DNA from: Prescottella agglutinans
GTDB lineage: Bacteria > Actinomycetota > Actinomycetes > Mycobacteriales > Mycobacteriaceae
DNA length: 64,000 nucleotides
Direction of reading: 5' to 3'
Assembly: GCF_004011865.1 (NCBI RefSeq)
Contig: NZ_RKLP01000011.1
Location: 207,590 to 271,589 of the forward strand
Positions 17,849 through 28,322 of the stretch are shown here, in pieces. A model generated the notes under the pieces. The model was not told where the DNA came from and did not search any database. It saw nothing but the letters and a program-made list of their open reading frames with translations. The position numbers were made by a program, and so were the translations under genes. Position 1 is the first letter of the stretch; each line of letters begins with the position of its first letter.

Positions 17849-18505
17849 GTGAGCGAATCCGCGTGGGTGCGTAGAGCACTGGTCATCGAGGACCAGCCGC
17901 TCATGCGTTCACTGGTGGCCGAGGCGCTCCGGCACGCCGGGTTCGACGTGCACGACCGACCGGCGGCGGCGCCCGCGCTCGCCGACTTCGACGAGATCGA
18001 CCCCGACGTGCTGGTCACCGACATCGACCTCGGCGCGCGTCCCAACGGCACGGAGTTGGCCACGATCGTCCACGCGCGGGCACCGCACTGCGCGGTGGTG
18101 TTCCTGACGAACTATCCGCGGGCGGGAGTCGCTCCGGGGCACGGCGTTCCGCCCGGTTCGGTCTTCCTCGACAAGGTCGCGCTCGAGTCCGTCGAGGACC
18201 TGGTCGCGGCGGTGGAGTCGGCGCTCGCCGAGAAGCCGGTATCGGGCCCGGCATCCGACGACAGCCCGGACGCGGTCCTCGGGAGGCTGACCCGCACCCA
18301 GCTCGACGTGCTGCGCGGCATCGCACTCGGCTGGTCCAACGCCGAGATCGCGCGCCGACGCGGGTCGAGCCTGCGCAGCGTCGAGAAGGTGGTGACCCGC
18401 GTCTTCGACGCGCTCGGGGTCGGCGCCAGCCCCGAACTGAACCCGCGGGTCGTCGCGGCGCAGTTGTACATCCGACGCTTCGGGCTGCCCGCGGAGATCG
18501 GTTGA
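17849..18505 (+). CDS. LuxR/NarL-type response regulator
   Basis: 218 residues. Receiver domain with acidic Glu14/Asp15, phospho-acceptor Asp58 (in V-T-D-I-D), Thr near 90 and Lys in F-L-D-K. The C-terminal LuxR HTH is L-T-R-T-Q-L-D-V-L-R-G-I-A-L-G-W-S-N-A-E-I-A-R in two parts, then S-V-E-K-V-V. The receiver lacks the usual compact spacing near 85-100, so it is somewhat divergent. It overlaps the histidine kinase start (TTGA), giving a coupled two-component pair. The start is GTG 17849, probably leaderless. The signal is unknown. Confidence 0.88.
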   Translation: MSESAWVRRALVIEDQPLMRSLVAEALRHAGFDVHDRPAAAPALADFDEIDPDVLVTDIDLGARPNGTELATIVHARAPHCAVVFLTNYPRAGVAPGHGVPPGSVFLDKVALESVEDLVAAVESALAEKPVSGPASDDSPDAVLGRLTRTQLDVLRGIALGWSNAEIARRRGSSLRSVEKVVTRVFDALGVGASPELNPRVVAAQLYIRRFGLPAEIG

Positions 18506-20211
18506 GGCGTCCGTTTCCCCGGCCGACGCGGGTCGGTGGCTCCGCCGCCGTCACCCGCTGGTCGTGGATCCTGACCGCCCCGTTCGCCGTCACGGTGATG
18601 GGCAGCTACTACACGGCCCGCGGGCCGGCGGACTGGCCGACGTACTTCGGCGTCGCGGTGATGGTGCACCTGATCATGGGCGTCGGGTTGCTGATCGCGT
18701 GGCTCACCGTCCTGCGCCCCAACCGAACTCGCGCACAACCGGCGGTTGCCATCGCGGTTTTCGCGCTGCTCGGCGCGACGCGACCGTTTCTGCTCGACGC
18801 GCTGATCGCGGTCCAGGGACTGCCGACGGACCCCCGGAACATGGGGGTGCGGCTGATCATCAATGTGACGACCGGGATCGTCGCGCTCTCGCTGATCGCG
18901 ATCCTCGTCGACTCCGTGCGCGAGCACGACGCGGTGATGGCGCGGTTGCGGGCCGCCCGTGCGGCGCTCGACGAGCAGCGCCGCGTCGACGAGGAGTACC
19001 TCGCCGGGCTGGGCCGGCGGTGCGCCGACGACCTGGCCGCGCGGATCGATGCCGCGCTCGCACACACCGACCGCGTCTCCGTCGACGCCGAGCGCGACGC
19101 GCGCCTGCTGCGCGCCATCTCCGAGGACATCGTGCGCCCCATGAGCCACGCCCTGTTCGACGACGCCACCCCGCCGCCGGAGCCGACACCCCCGCTGCCC
19201 GCGCTGACCCGACGCGAGCGCCTGCTCGGTGTGCTGCAGGCGGTCCGGCCGGCGCCGCTGACACTGCCGGCCCTGCTGTACACCGTGGTGATCCTGACGT
19301 TCCTGCTGACGAGCTACGGCTTCCGCGAGACGGTCCTGCAGGTGTCGGCCAGCCTGGCGGTGTGCGTGTTCGGGAGTTGGGTGGTGCAGCGGACCGCGCC
19401 CCGCATCCCGAGCGCGGGCCGCCGGGTCGGGGTGATGGCGCTCGCGTACAGCGCCGTGGCGGGAGTCACCGCAGGGGTGTTCTGGATCATTCTCGGCGGC
19501 AGCGGATTCCCGCCCGCGTTCGTCGTCCCGGGGGTCGCCTTCTACCCGTTAGCGGCGCTCGCCATGTGCCTCATTGCCGCCGCGAACGAGCAGCGCGAGG
19601 TCGAGGAGCGGCAGCTCGCGGACACGCTCGGTGACCGGAGCCGCCGCGCTGCCGAGGTGCACGGTCGGGTGATCGGTGCCCGCCGGCGACTGGCGCACGT
19701 GCTGCACTCGTCGGTGCAGGGCGAACTCGTGGCCGCGGCACTGGCGATGCGCGTCGCCCCGGCCGCCGTCGACGTCTCCGTCGGGGAGATCGTCGACCGC
19801 CTCCTGCGGGAGGTGGCGCGGGGCGAGCAGCAACCGACGGAGCGGTCCGACGCCAGAGCGCAGATCACCGAGCTGATCGGCATGTGGTCGGCCGCCGTGC
19901 CGATCCGGACGGACATCGACGAGCAGGTGTGGTCGCTGCTGTCGGCCAGCCCAGCGCGCCTCGAACACGCGGTGGACGTGCTGTCCGAGGGGTTCACCAA
20001 CGCGATCCGGCACGGCCGCGGGGGTCCGCTGCACATGCGGATGAGTGTCGATCCCCGAACCTCCCTGATCTGCATCGGAATCCGGTCACCCGGGCAGGTC
20101 GCACGTGACCGGGGAGACGGGCTGGGCCTGGCGACGCTGTCGAGTCGGGTCGGCTCGGCCGACCTGGTCGAGGAGCCCGGATCGGTGCTGCTGTCGGTGC
20201 GCCTCGACTGA
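18502..20211 (+). CDS. Membrane sensor histidine kinase with two membrane blocks
   Basis: 569 residues from TTG 18502, overlapping the regulator stop. A first membrane block has four segments (about 20-36, 47-70, 80-102, 115-137). A cytoplasmic coiled region follows (140-220), then a second block of about four segments. A dimerisation helix with R-R-R-L-A-H-V-L-H-S-S-V-Q-G-E-L comes next, then an HATPase with E-G-F-T-N-A-I-R-H-G (N box) and G-D-G-L-G-L-A-T-L (G box). The phosphate acceptor is one of the two His in the L-A-H-V-L-H segment. It should phosphorylate the regulator encoded just upstream. The double membrane module is unusual for a NarL-partner kinase. Confidence 0.85.
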   Translation: MRRPFPRPTRVGGSAAVTRWSWILTAPFAVTVMGSYYTARGPADWPTYFGVAVMVHLIMGVGLLIAWLTVLRPNRTRAQPAVAIAVFALLGATRPFLLDALIAVQGLPTDPRNMGVRLIINVTTGIVALSLIAILVDSVREHDAVMARLRAARAALDEQRRVDEEYLAGLGRRCADDLAARIDAALAHTDRVSVDAERDARLLRAISEDIVRPMSHALFDDATPPPEPTPPLPALTRRERLLGVLQAVRPAPLTLPALLYTVVILTFLLTSYGFRETVLQVSASLAVCVFGSWVVQRTAPRIPSAGRRVGVMALAYSAVAGVTAGVFWIILGGSGFPPAFVVPGVAFYPLAALAMCLIAAANEQREVEERQLADTLGDRSRRAAEVHGRVIGARRRLAHVLHSSVQGELVAAALAMRVAPAAVDVSVGEIVDRLLREVARGEQQPTERSDARAQITELIGMWSAAVPIRTDIDEQVWSLLSASPARLEHAVDVLSEGFTNAIRHGRGGPLHMRMSVDPRTSLICIGIRSPGQVARDRGDGLGLATLSSRVGSADLVEEPGSVLLSVRLD

Positions 20212-20273
20212 TCCGGGCGCCCGCCGGGGATCCGGCGCGAGATGTCGCAATACCCGAACATCGGGCCCTTCCG

Positions 20274-20420
20274 GTGCAACGAGCTCCCTACCGTTGGTCG
20301 CGGATCGACGGAGGGGTCGAGGACGGACTGATCCGACACGACGCCGCCATCATCACCGTCCTGTTCCTGCTGCCGGCCGGTCTTCAGCTCTCGTACGTCG
20401 TCACCGCACTCACCGTGTGA
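20274..20420 (+). CDS. Possible 48-residue membrane peptide (weak)
   Basis: A GTG-initiated frame ends with one clear membrane segment (A-A-I-I-T-V-L-F-L-L-P-A-G-L then L-S-Y-V-V-T-A-L). No good ribosome site precedes the GTG. It fills the gap between the kinase and esterase genes. It could be a small membrane protein, a remnant, or chance. Confidence 0.2.
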   Translation: MQRAPYRWSRIDGGVEDGLIRHDAAIITVLFLLPAGLQLSYVVTALTV

Positions 20421-20448
20421 CATCCAGCGATCCGAAGGAGGAGACACC

Positions 20449-21999
<1,551 letters not shown>

Positions 22000-22146
22000 C
22001 GGACGTGCCGGCGCGTTGACCGGAAATTCGTCCGAAAGTTGGAATTGCCCTCGATCCCCGGCGGGTTCGGCCGGAGATCGCGGGCTTCCTCTGGTGGAAT
22101 CGCGGTAGCGTCGCCGGAAGGGGCGCCACACGAGGAGGGCGCAGAC

Positions 22147-23793
22147 ATGAGCTTGGATTCGTCGGATACCGAACCCCATGTGGGTCGCCGGGAGTGGATA
22201 GGCCTGGGCGTTCTCGCCGCCGGGCTGTCGTTGATCGTCGTCGACGGGACCATCGTGAACGTCTCGCTGCCGGTGATCATCGACGAGTTGGGTCTCGATC
22301 TCACCGACGCCCAGTGGATCAACTCCATCTACGCCGTGGTGTTCGCGGCGCTACTGCTCACCGCCGGCCGACTCGGCGACCGGTTGGGTCGCCGGATGCT
22401 GTTCATCCTCGGCGTGGTGGTGTTCATCGGCGGCAGCCTCATGGCGGCCGCGTCGGAGAGTTCGACGGCCCTCATCGTGGCCCGCGTCGTGCAGGGTGTG
22501 GGCGGCGCATTCGTGCTGCCGTGCACCCTCTCGACGGTCAACGCGACCTTCCGGGGCCGTGACCGGGCCATCGCGTTCGGCGTGTGGGGTGCGGTGATCT
22601 CGGGCATGGCTGCCGTCGGGCCGCTGCTCGGTGGCTGGCTGACGACGTCGTTCACGTGGCCGTGGATCTTCCTCGTCAATGTCCCGATCGGCATCCTCGT
22701 CATCATCGGCGCCGTCCTCACCGTTCCCGAGACGCGGGCGAAGATCACCGTGCCCGGACTGGACGTGGTGGGCCTGCTGCTCAGCGCAATCGGCTTCGGC
22801 GCGTTGATCTTCGCGCTCATCGAGGGCCAGACCATCGGGTGGTGGAAGCCGATCGCCGACCTGAATGTGTTCGGCATGACCTGGCCGGTGACCGCCCCGA
22901 TCTCGGCGACGCCGGTCGTCGCCGCCGTCGGTGTGGTCGCGCTGGTCGGTTTCGTGGTGTGGGAAAGGCATCGGGCGCGGATCGGGTACTCGGCCATCCT
23001 CGACCTGGACCTGTTCCGGTTCCGTACCTTCAGCTGGGGCAACTGCACCGCGATGGCCGTCGCGATCGGTGAGTTCGGTCTGTTGCTGGTGCTGCCGCTG
23101 TTCCTCGTCAACGCGTACGGCCTGAGCACCCTCGGTGCCGGGACGGTGCTTGCGGTGATGGCGCTCGGCGCCTTCGCGTCCGGTGCCGCGGCGCGTCACG
23201 TCACCGCCCGGTTCGGTGCCCCGCGCACCGTGATGCTCGGTCTGGCGCTCGAGGTGATCGGTGTGCTCGCATTCGCGTTGTACCTGCGGCCGTCGTCGGA
23301 GACCTGGCTGATGGCGGTGCTGCTCGCGATCTACGGCCTCGGCCTGGGACTGGCGTCGGCGCAGCTCACCGGGACGGTCCTCGTCGACATTCCGCCGTCG
23401 GAGTCCGGCCAGGGGTCGGCGACACAGAGCACCGTCCGCCAGCTCGGTTCGGCGCTCGGCACCGCGATCCTCGGCACCGTGCTGTCGCTCGGGCTCGCGC
23501 ACAGCCTCACCGATCGGCTCGAGCCGATCGCGCTGCCACCCCAGGTGGAGACGCAACTGGTCGACGGCACCCGCGACTCGGCCGGCGGCACCATCCCGCC
23601 GATCCGCGAGCAGGGCGACCACGGCAAGCTCGGCCCGGCCGGACCGGAGACCGCCGACGCGCTGTCGGAGGGCTTCGCCGACGCCACCCGGTGGTCGCTG
23701 TTCGTCGCCGCCGGTTTCCTGCTCGTCGGCCTCGTGTCCGCGACACAGCTACAGTCGCGCAGGCGCGAGGAGGAGGCGGCGGCCACAGCGTAG
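22147..23793 (+). CDS. MFS drug exporter, DHA2 (EmrB/QacA) type
   Basis: 548 residues from ATG 22147 with GAGGAGG 8 bases ahead. About 14 membrane segments, as in the DHA2 family. The early D-G-T-I-V-N-V-S-L-P motif, G-R-L-G-D-R-L-G-R-R between segments 2 and 3, and a G-P-L-L-G-G-W motif C in segment 5 identify drug:H+ antiporters. A periplasmic loop of about 60 residues sits before the last segment. It should export hydrophobic or cationic compounds. No regulator gene adjoins it. Confidence 0.9.
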   Translation: MSLDSSDTEPHVGRREWIGLGVLAAGLSLIVVDGTIVNVSLPVIIDELGLDLTDAQWINSIYAVVFAALLLTAGRLGDRLGRRMLFILGVVVFIGGSLMAAASESSTALIVARVVQGVGGAFVLPCTLSTVNATFRGRDRAIAFGVWGAVISGMAAVGPLLGGWLTTSFTWPWIFLVNVPIGILVIIGAVLTVPETRAKITVPGLDVVGLLLSAIGFGALIFALIEGQTIGWWKPIADLNVFGMTWPVTAPISATPVVAAVGVVALVGFVVWERHRARIGYSAILDLDLFRFRTFSWGNCTAMAVAIGEFGLLLVLPLFLVNAYGLSTLGAGTVLAVMALGAFASGAAARHVTARFGAPRTVMLGLALEVIGVLAFALYLRPSSETWLMAVLLAIYGLGLGLASAQLTGTVLVDIPPSESGQGSATQSTVRQLGSALGTAILGTVLSLGLAHSLTDRLEPIALPPQVETQLVDGTRDSAGGTIPPIREQGDHGKLGPAGPETADALSEGFADATRWSLFVAAGFLLVGLVSATQLQSRRREEEAAATA

Positions 23794-23835
23794 GCGTCGC
23801 GTCGGATCGCGGCCGCCGGATACGTCACCGGCGGG

Positions 23836-24033
23836 TCAGTCATCGGTGGGTGGGAGCACCTGCCAGAGCACGACGACGGCGATCACCGCGAGGATGCACA
23901 GCACCCCCAGTGTCGCCGCCATCCAGATCGAGCCCGTGAGACTCACCGCGACCGCCACCACGACGGTGGCGGTCACGGTGACACCGAGGACCAGCAGGTG
24001 CCGGACGGGCCTGCGTCCAGGTCCTCCCGGCAT
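23836..24033 (-). CDS. Small two-segment membrane protein
   Basis: 65 residues from ATG 24033, with two hydrophobic segments (about 12-35 and 38-58) and an acidic tail. It follows the SPW-repeat gene on the same strand with 32 bases between; GAGGAG lies rather far (16 bases) from the ATG. I do not recognise a family. Probably co-transcribed with the SPW protein gene. Confidence 0.5.
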   Translation of the reverse strand: MPGGPGRRPVRHLLVLGVTVTATVVVAVAVSLTGSIWMAATLGVLCILAVIAVVVLWQVLPPTDD

Positions 24034-24065
24034 CGCGTCGGCGTCGATCTCCTCGACGGATACCG

Positions 24066-24503
24066 CTACCGGCGCATCCCTCCTCGCGTCATACCCATGC
24101 CCATGATCCCGGCGCCGAGCACGAAGACCAGGGCACCCACGACCACGTTCGACCAGATCATCCCCGCGCTGGTGGTCACGCCCGAGACGAGCCACGGCGA
24201 GACGATCAACCAGACCCCCAGCAGCGGGGCGACGAATGCGAAGCCGTGGGTGCGGCTGAACGTCGTGGCGTGACCGACCGCCAGCAGAGCGACCGCGAGG
24301 CCGGCGAACAGGTTGCACATCATCAGCGACGTCTGCCCGCTGAACCCGACGATCCACGGCGATGCGGCCGCGTAGAGACCGGCCAGAACCATCAGCCCCT
24401 CGGCGACCTGGGGAACCGGACTCTCCCCGAACTCGTCGTAGCGGGCGCGGAGTTCGGCGATGTCTGGGTGGGTTTCCATCGACATGGACGGTGTTGTCGA
24501 CAT
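24066..24503 (-). CDS. SPW-repeat membrane protein
   Basis: 145 residues from ATG 24503, with GGAGATG upstream. A polar N-terminus (about 35 residues) precedes four membrane segments. The Ser-Pro-Trp motif occurs twice, S-P-W-I-V-G-F and S-P-W-L-V-S-G, each at the end of a segment, which defines the SPW family. Function of the family is unknown; it is an integral inner-membrane protein. Confidence 0.85.
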   Translation of the reverse strand: MSTTPSMSMETHPDIAELRARYDEFGESPVPQVAEGLMVLAGLYAAASPWIVGFSGQTSLMMCNLFAGLAVALLAVGHATTFSRTHGFAFVAPLLGVWLIVSPWLVSGVTTSAGMIWSNVVVGALVFVLGAGIMGMGMTRGGMRR

Positions 24504-24534
24504 GACGGATCATCTCCTCGACCTTGTGTCCCAA

Positions 24535-24986
24535 TATCGAGACTAGTCCGCTTTTGCGGGCTTACGCGATCGCCAGGATGCGCGAGCGACACCGAACTCC
24601 GGACCCGGCTTCGTGTTTCGCGCCCGTCGAGAGAGGAGCGGCCGTTCGGTTTCCGATGATTCCGGCTCGTGGGTGCGCGTCGCTCGAACGAGTGCCATCC
24701 TGGAACGGGTCGGAGTCGATCGACCCGACACGATCGCGAGGAGGTGAGGGCGCCATGAGTTCCGGTCACAGTCTGCACCTCACCGTTTCCCCAGTCGGTG
24801 CCGCTTAGCACTGCAGCGCACGCGTCGGCCTGAACGCGCACGGTGATCCTGGATATCCGTGTGCCTCGTACCGATCGTGCGTGCGCGATGGCACGCATGC
24901 GTCGGCCGACTGCATTCACCGTGTGGCCGCACGGAACCACCCCGCCGGAGTCCGGTGCGGCACGGTGCGAAGGAAGGACTCGTCCA
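24535..24986. other. Intergenic region with a possible short leader ORF
   Basis: About 450 bases between divergent genes. The only item of note is the 17-codon frame at 24755-24808, preceded by an inverted repeat CGGGTCG/CGACCCG (24706-24727). Nothing else is supported. Confidence 0.5.
24755..24808 (+). CDS. 17-residue ORF with strong ribosome site
   Basis: ATG 24755 is preceded by GAGGAGGTGAGG at ideal distance, and the frame closes after 17 codons (M-S-S-G-H-S-L-H-L-T-V-S-P-V-G-A-A). It lies 178 bases before the gene at 24987. It could be a leader peptide or a free small protein. The ribosome site is the only evidence. Confidence 0.3.
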   Translation: MSSGHSLHLTVSPVGAA

Positions 24987-25565
24987 ATGACACGCGTATT
25001 TCCCTTTGGCGTGCAGTCTTTTTCGCTGCCTGCCCTCGAGTCACGTCGCGATCTCGATCCGGGCGTCGTCGAGACCCGAAACGGATCGGTCACTCGCACG
25101 GCCGCAGGTCGACCTGGTGCGATTCTCGCCCTTCCCGTGAAGATCGACTTCGAAACCGGTTGTCGAACAGCAGATTCGGGCTATCGGGTTCGCCGGGATG
25201 GTTGGGGATCGAACTCCCTGCAAGTGTGGTCCGAACCGGTCACCGGGGGCTCCGGCGCACCCGCTGCCGCGGTTCCCGGGATCGGTCAGGCGGTGACTAC
25301 TGCGCTCGACGAAGTCGCCCTGGCCGTGATGGTCGGCAGCCTCGTCGGAACGATCGCCGGTGCGACGATCGGCGGCTTACTCGGCGGCGCCGGACCTGCC
25401 TTCACCGTCGTCCTGTTGCCCGAATCGCTCGCGACGTGCATCGGCGGTGCCATGATCGGGGCCCCGATCGGTGCTCTTGCCGGAACGGTGGCCGTCGGTG
25501 GCGGGGGACTGCTCCTCGCCTCTACGAAGATCGTGCGCAGCCTGGTGTCGAGTTCTCGGGAATGA
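24987..25565 (+). CDS. Unknown protein with glycine-rich hydrophobic C-terminal half
   Basis: 192 residues from ATG 24987 (AAGGA upstream). The N-terminal half is polar with no signal peptide. Residues about 95-180 are hydrophobic with repeated small-residue spacing (G-T-I-A-G-A-T-I-G-G-L-L-G-G, then I-G-G-A-M-I-G-A-P-I-G-A-L-A-G). This is the pattern of glycine-zipper membrane-inserting proteins. I do not recognise the family. Membrane association is inference. Confidence 0.6.
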   Translation: MTRVFPFGVQSFSLPALESRRDLDPGVVETRNGSVTRTAAGRPGAILALPVKIDFETGCRTADSGYRVRRDGWGSNSLQVWSEPVTGGSGAPAAAVPGIGQAVTTALDEVALAVMVGSLVGTIAGATIGGLLGGAGPAFTVVLLPESLATCIGGAMIGAPIGALAGTVAVGGGGLLLASTKIVRSLVSSSRE

Positions 25566-25583
25566 CCGTCGATGGAAGAGGTG

Positions 25584-26444
25584 TCAGATCCCGGACGCGA
25601 ACCGCCGGTGCCGGGCGGCGTCGGCGCGTTCGGTGCTGATGGCGTCGACCAGGCGGGTCAACCGTCCGAACGTGGGCCCCATCCGCCGCGGGCGGTGCAC
25701 GATGGCGTCGCAGATGACACGGCCGGCCTCGTCGGGCGTCAGTGCCGAGGCCTTCAGGTACTGCGCGTTGGGCGTGATCATCGCGGTTCGCACCAGCGGC
25801 ATGTACACCGCGGTGAATGTGATGTTCTCGTCGAGGGTTTCGGCCTGGAACGACGTCGAGACCTCGTCGAGTGCGGCCTTCGACGCCACGTACGCGGAGT
25901 AGCCCGGACCGCCGAACAGGTTCGCCGCCGACAGGATGTTGATCACCTGGCCGAAGCGGCGCTCCCGCATGCCCGGCAGCACCGCCAGCATCAGTCGCAC
26001 CGCCGCGAAGTAGTTGAGCTGCATGGTGCGTTCGAAGTCGTGTGCCCGGTCGTACGACTGCTCGAGCGAGCGGCGGATGGACCGTCCGGCGTTGTTGACG
26101 AGGATGTCGACCCCGCCGTGCTCGTCGAGGACCTTCCGGATCATCGTGTCGGACGCGTCCGCGTCGTTGAGATCGCACGGGTACGCGAACGCCTTGCCGC
26201 CGCGCCCCGTGACCGTGTCGACGACCTCACGTAGTTCCGTCTCGCGGCGGGCGACCAGCAGCACGGTGGCGCCCGCAGCAGCGAGTTCGAGTGCGGCGGA
26301 GCGGCCGATGCCCGACGACGCCCCGGTGATCATGACGCGCCGTCCTCCCACCGCCTCGGTGAGCGTGCGGCGCTGCCGCCGCGGGAACGGCCCCCGCGTA
26401 TCGAGCGCATGCTTGGCCTGGAACCACCACCCCGTCGAAGTCAT
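25584..26444 (-). CDS. Short-chain dehydrogenase/reductase
   Basis: 286 residues from ATG 26444. Rossmann motif T-G-A-S-S-G-I-G, N-N-A-G, catalytic Ser (I-L-S-A-A-N) and Tyr-x3-Lys (Y-V-A-S-K-A-A-L) are all intact. A 35-residue N-terminal extension (W-W-F-Q-A-K-H-A-L) is seen in SDRs that associate with membranes or act on lipids. NAD(P)-dependent oxidoreduction of an unknown alcohol or ketone is expected. It converges with the gene at 24987, with 18 bases between stops. Confidence 0.85.
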   Translation of the reverse strand: MTSTGWWFQAKHALDTRGPFPRRQRRTLTEAVGGRRVMITGASSGIGRSAALELAAAGATVLLVARRETELREVVDTVTGRGGKAFAYPCDLNDADASDTMIRKVLDEHGGVDILVNNAGRSIRRSLEQSYDRAHDFERTMQLNYFAAVRLMLAVLPGMRERRFGQVINILSAANLFGGPGYSAYVASKAALDEVSTSFQAETLDENITFTAVYMPLVRTAMITPNAQYLKASALTPDEAGRVICDAIVHRPRRMGPTFGRLTRLVDAISTERADAARHRRFASGI

Positions 26445-26597
26445 GGTGACGGATCCTATGCGAGATGTGGCCGCCGATCGGGCGGGTTGCCGGTACCGGT
26501 GTCCGGCAACGTCATCGCGCGATCGGGGCCGCCGTCGCCGGGAGACGTGCTGGCAAACAAACAATTTGTCGTTTCCCACGCTTCCGATCCTGGACAC

Positions 26598-26625
26598 TTG
26601 ACCAACTGTCGAGTATCAATAATCG
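26598..26625 (+). promoter_or_regulatory. Possible promoter of the WxL-like cassette
   Basis: TTGACC (26598-26603) and TAATCG (26620-26625) are separated by 16 bases, about 70 bases upstream of the first cassette start. The -10 is imperfect. Confidence 0.3.
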
Positions 26626-26697
26626 ACCCCGAATCGGACCGTTCGGTTCTGCTCTCGGGGAGCTGTCCGCTCGACCCGAACGTCCCGAAGAGGAATC

Positions 26698-27225
26698 ATG
26701 CGCAAAATCACGCTTGCCGCTGCCGGTGCCGTCGCAGCCGCCGGGCTGTTGGTCCCCGCCACCGCCGCGAACGCCGACACCTCGGCCAACACCGAGGTCA
26801 CCTTCGTGATCGCCGGTGCGGGCGGCAACCTGTCCCTGATCACCGGAGGACCGGTCGGCACCATCGTTCCCGGGTCGGGCGTCGCCAGCGGCACCCTCAC
26901 CACCGTCACGGTGAACGACTCGCGCAACGGCTCCGGGCGCGCCTGGACCGCCACCGCGTCGTCGACCGATTTCGTCGGCCCCAACATGACGATCCCGAAG
27001 AGCGCGGTCACCTACAACGCGACGGCCGTCGTCGGCGGACTGCTGGGCGGCAACCTGTCCTCGACCGGTGCACAGGCTCTGGATGCCCCGAAGGCTGTCG
27101 TCGACCGCACCGGGCTGAACTGGCCGACCGAAATCATCACCTGGACCCCGTCGCTCAGCGTCAACTACCAGGGCGGTGCAGCGATCGGCACCTACAAGGG
27201 CACCGTGACCATCTCGGTCGCCTAG
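26698..27225 (+). CDS. Secreted WxL-like surface protein A
   Basis: 175 residues with a Sec signal peptide (M-R-K-I-T-L then hydrophobic, ending A-A-N-A-D near 27). The mature protein is one small beta-rich domain. The W-T-A-T-A-S-S-T-D-F segment and the distal I-T-W-T-P-S-L-S-V-N-Y, with the closing G-T-Y-K-G-T-V-T-I-S-V, follow the layout of WxL cell-wall-binding domains, although the strict W-x-L triplet is not present. The protein encoded at 28323 is a clear paralogue. With the DUF916-like gene between them this forms a three-gene cassette. Cell-surface location is expected; family assignment is by layout. Confidence 0.65.
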   Translation: MRKITLAAAGAVAAAGLLVPATAANADTSANTEVTFVIAGAGGNLSLITGGPVGTIVPGSGVASGTLTTVTVNDSRNGSGRAWTATASSTDFVGPNMTIPKSAVTYNATAVVGGLLGGNLSSTGAQALDAPKAVVDRTGLNWPTEIITWTPSLSVNYQGGAAIGTYKGTVTISVA

Positions 27226-27240
27226 AGCATTCGGTACCCA

Positions 27241-27273
27241 CCGGCCGGGGCGCATGTCGAGCGTCCCGGCCGG
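27241..27273 (+). terminator. Hairpin between the first two cassette genes
   Basis: CCGGCCGGG (27241-27249) pairs with CCCGGCCGG (27265-27273) around a 15-base loop. There is no U-run. It may attenuate or protect the first, probably most abundant, message. Confidence 0.4.
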
Positions 27274-27291
27274 CCCGCTAGAAAGTGATCC

Positions 27292-28320
27292 ATGCGTTCC
27301 CTCCCCGCGCTGCGAAGCCTCCTCGCCCTCCTCGCCGCCGTTCTCATGGCGGTGGGGATTCCCGCGTCCGCGATCGCCGAGCCCGACGAACCGGCGGCGG
27401 GCGCGGCCGACGGTTCGATCGGTATCCGACTGGTCGATGCGCCGGTGGAGCTGAAGGACGATCCCCGCGCGCTTCGGTACATCATCGACAACCTGCCTCC
27501 CGGAACGACCATCACGCGACATGTGATGGTGTCCAACAACACCGGCGCACCGGCGAAGATCGACGTCTACGCCGGCGCCGCACGCATCGCCGACGGTGCG
27601 TTCGTGCTGGAGGAGCCGGGCCAGACGAACGCCCTCACGTCCTGGACCACCGTCGACCGGCCGACCCTCGAACTCGACAACGGTCAGCAGGCCGAGGTGG
27701 CGGTGACGATCGCGGTGCCGCAGGATGCGCCGGAGGTCGAGCAGTACGCGGTGATCTGGGCGTCGCACAAGACGCCGTCCACAGACGGCAGCGGCATCAC
27801 CAATGAGTCCCGGGTCGGAGTCCGCGTCTATCTGTCGGTGGGGCCGGGCAACGGTCCGCCCGCCGACTTCACCATCTCCGGCCTCACCCCCCGCCGCGGT
27901 CCGGACGGCACCGCGTCGGTCGTCGCGTCGGTCACCAACACGGGCGGACGCGCGATCGATCTCTTCGGCACGCTGGGTCTCTCGGGCGGACCCGGAGGCC
28001 TGTCCGCCGGTCCCATCGACAGTGAGGCCGCAACCATCGCGCCCGGTGAGGACGGCGAGGTCGTGATCGCCGTGCCCGACAGCGCCGCCCTGCCCGCCGG
28101 CCCCTGGACGGCCGACGTGAAACTCGAGAGCGGCATGATCAAGCACGACATGTCGGCGTCGGTGACGTTCCCGGACAAGGGCGACGGCGAATCCGTCGGC
28201 GCCTCGGATTCCACGTCGTGGCCGCTCGTCGTCGGGATCGTCGTGGCCGTGCTGGCCGTGATCGCAGCGGCCGCCTACCTGGTGGTCCGGAAGCGTCGCC
28301 CCTCGGGCACGGGGCAGTAG
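27292..28320 (+). CDS. DUF916-like WxL partner protein with C-terminal anchor
   Basis: 342 residues. A signal peptide ends near A-I-A-E (residue 29). Residues about 40-175 match the peptidoglycan-binding DUF916 type: G-I-R-L-V-D-A-P, Y-I-I-D-N-L-P-P-G-T-T-I-T-R and a late E-Q-Y-A-V-I-W-A-S. A second immunoglobulin-like domain follows (about 195-290), as in proteins that pair with WxL domains. One membrane segment (about 305-328) and a basic tail anchor it. It is flanked by two WxL-like genes, which supports a joint surface complex. Confidence 0.7.
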   Translation: MRSLPALRSLLALLAAVLMAVGIPASAIAEPDEPAAGAADGSIGIRLVDAPVELKDDPRALRYIIDNLPPGTTITRHVMVSNNTGAPAKIDVYAGAARIADGAFVLEEPGQTNALTSWTTVDRPTLELDNGQQAEVAVTIAVPQDAPEVEQYAVIWASHKTPSTDGSGITNESRVGVRVYLSVGPGNGPPADFTISGLTPRRGPDGTASVVASVTNTGGRAIDLFGTLGLSGGPGGLSAGPIDSEAATIAPGEDGEVVIAVPDSAALPAGPWTADVKLESGMIKHDMSASVTFPDKGDGESVGASDSTSWPLVVGIVVAVLAVIAAAAYLVVRKRRPSGTGQ

Positions 28321-28322
28321 CC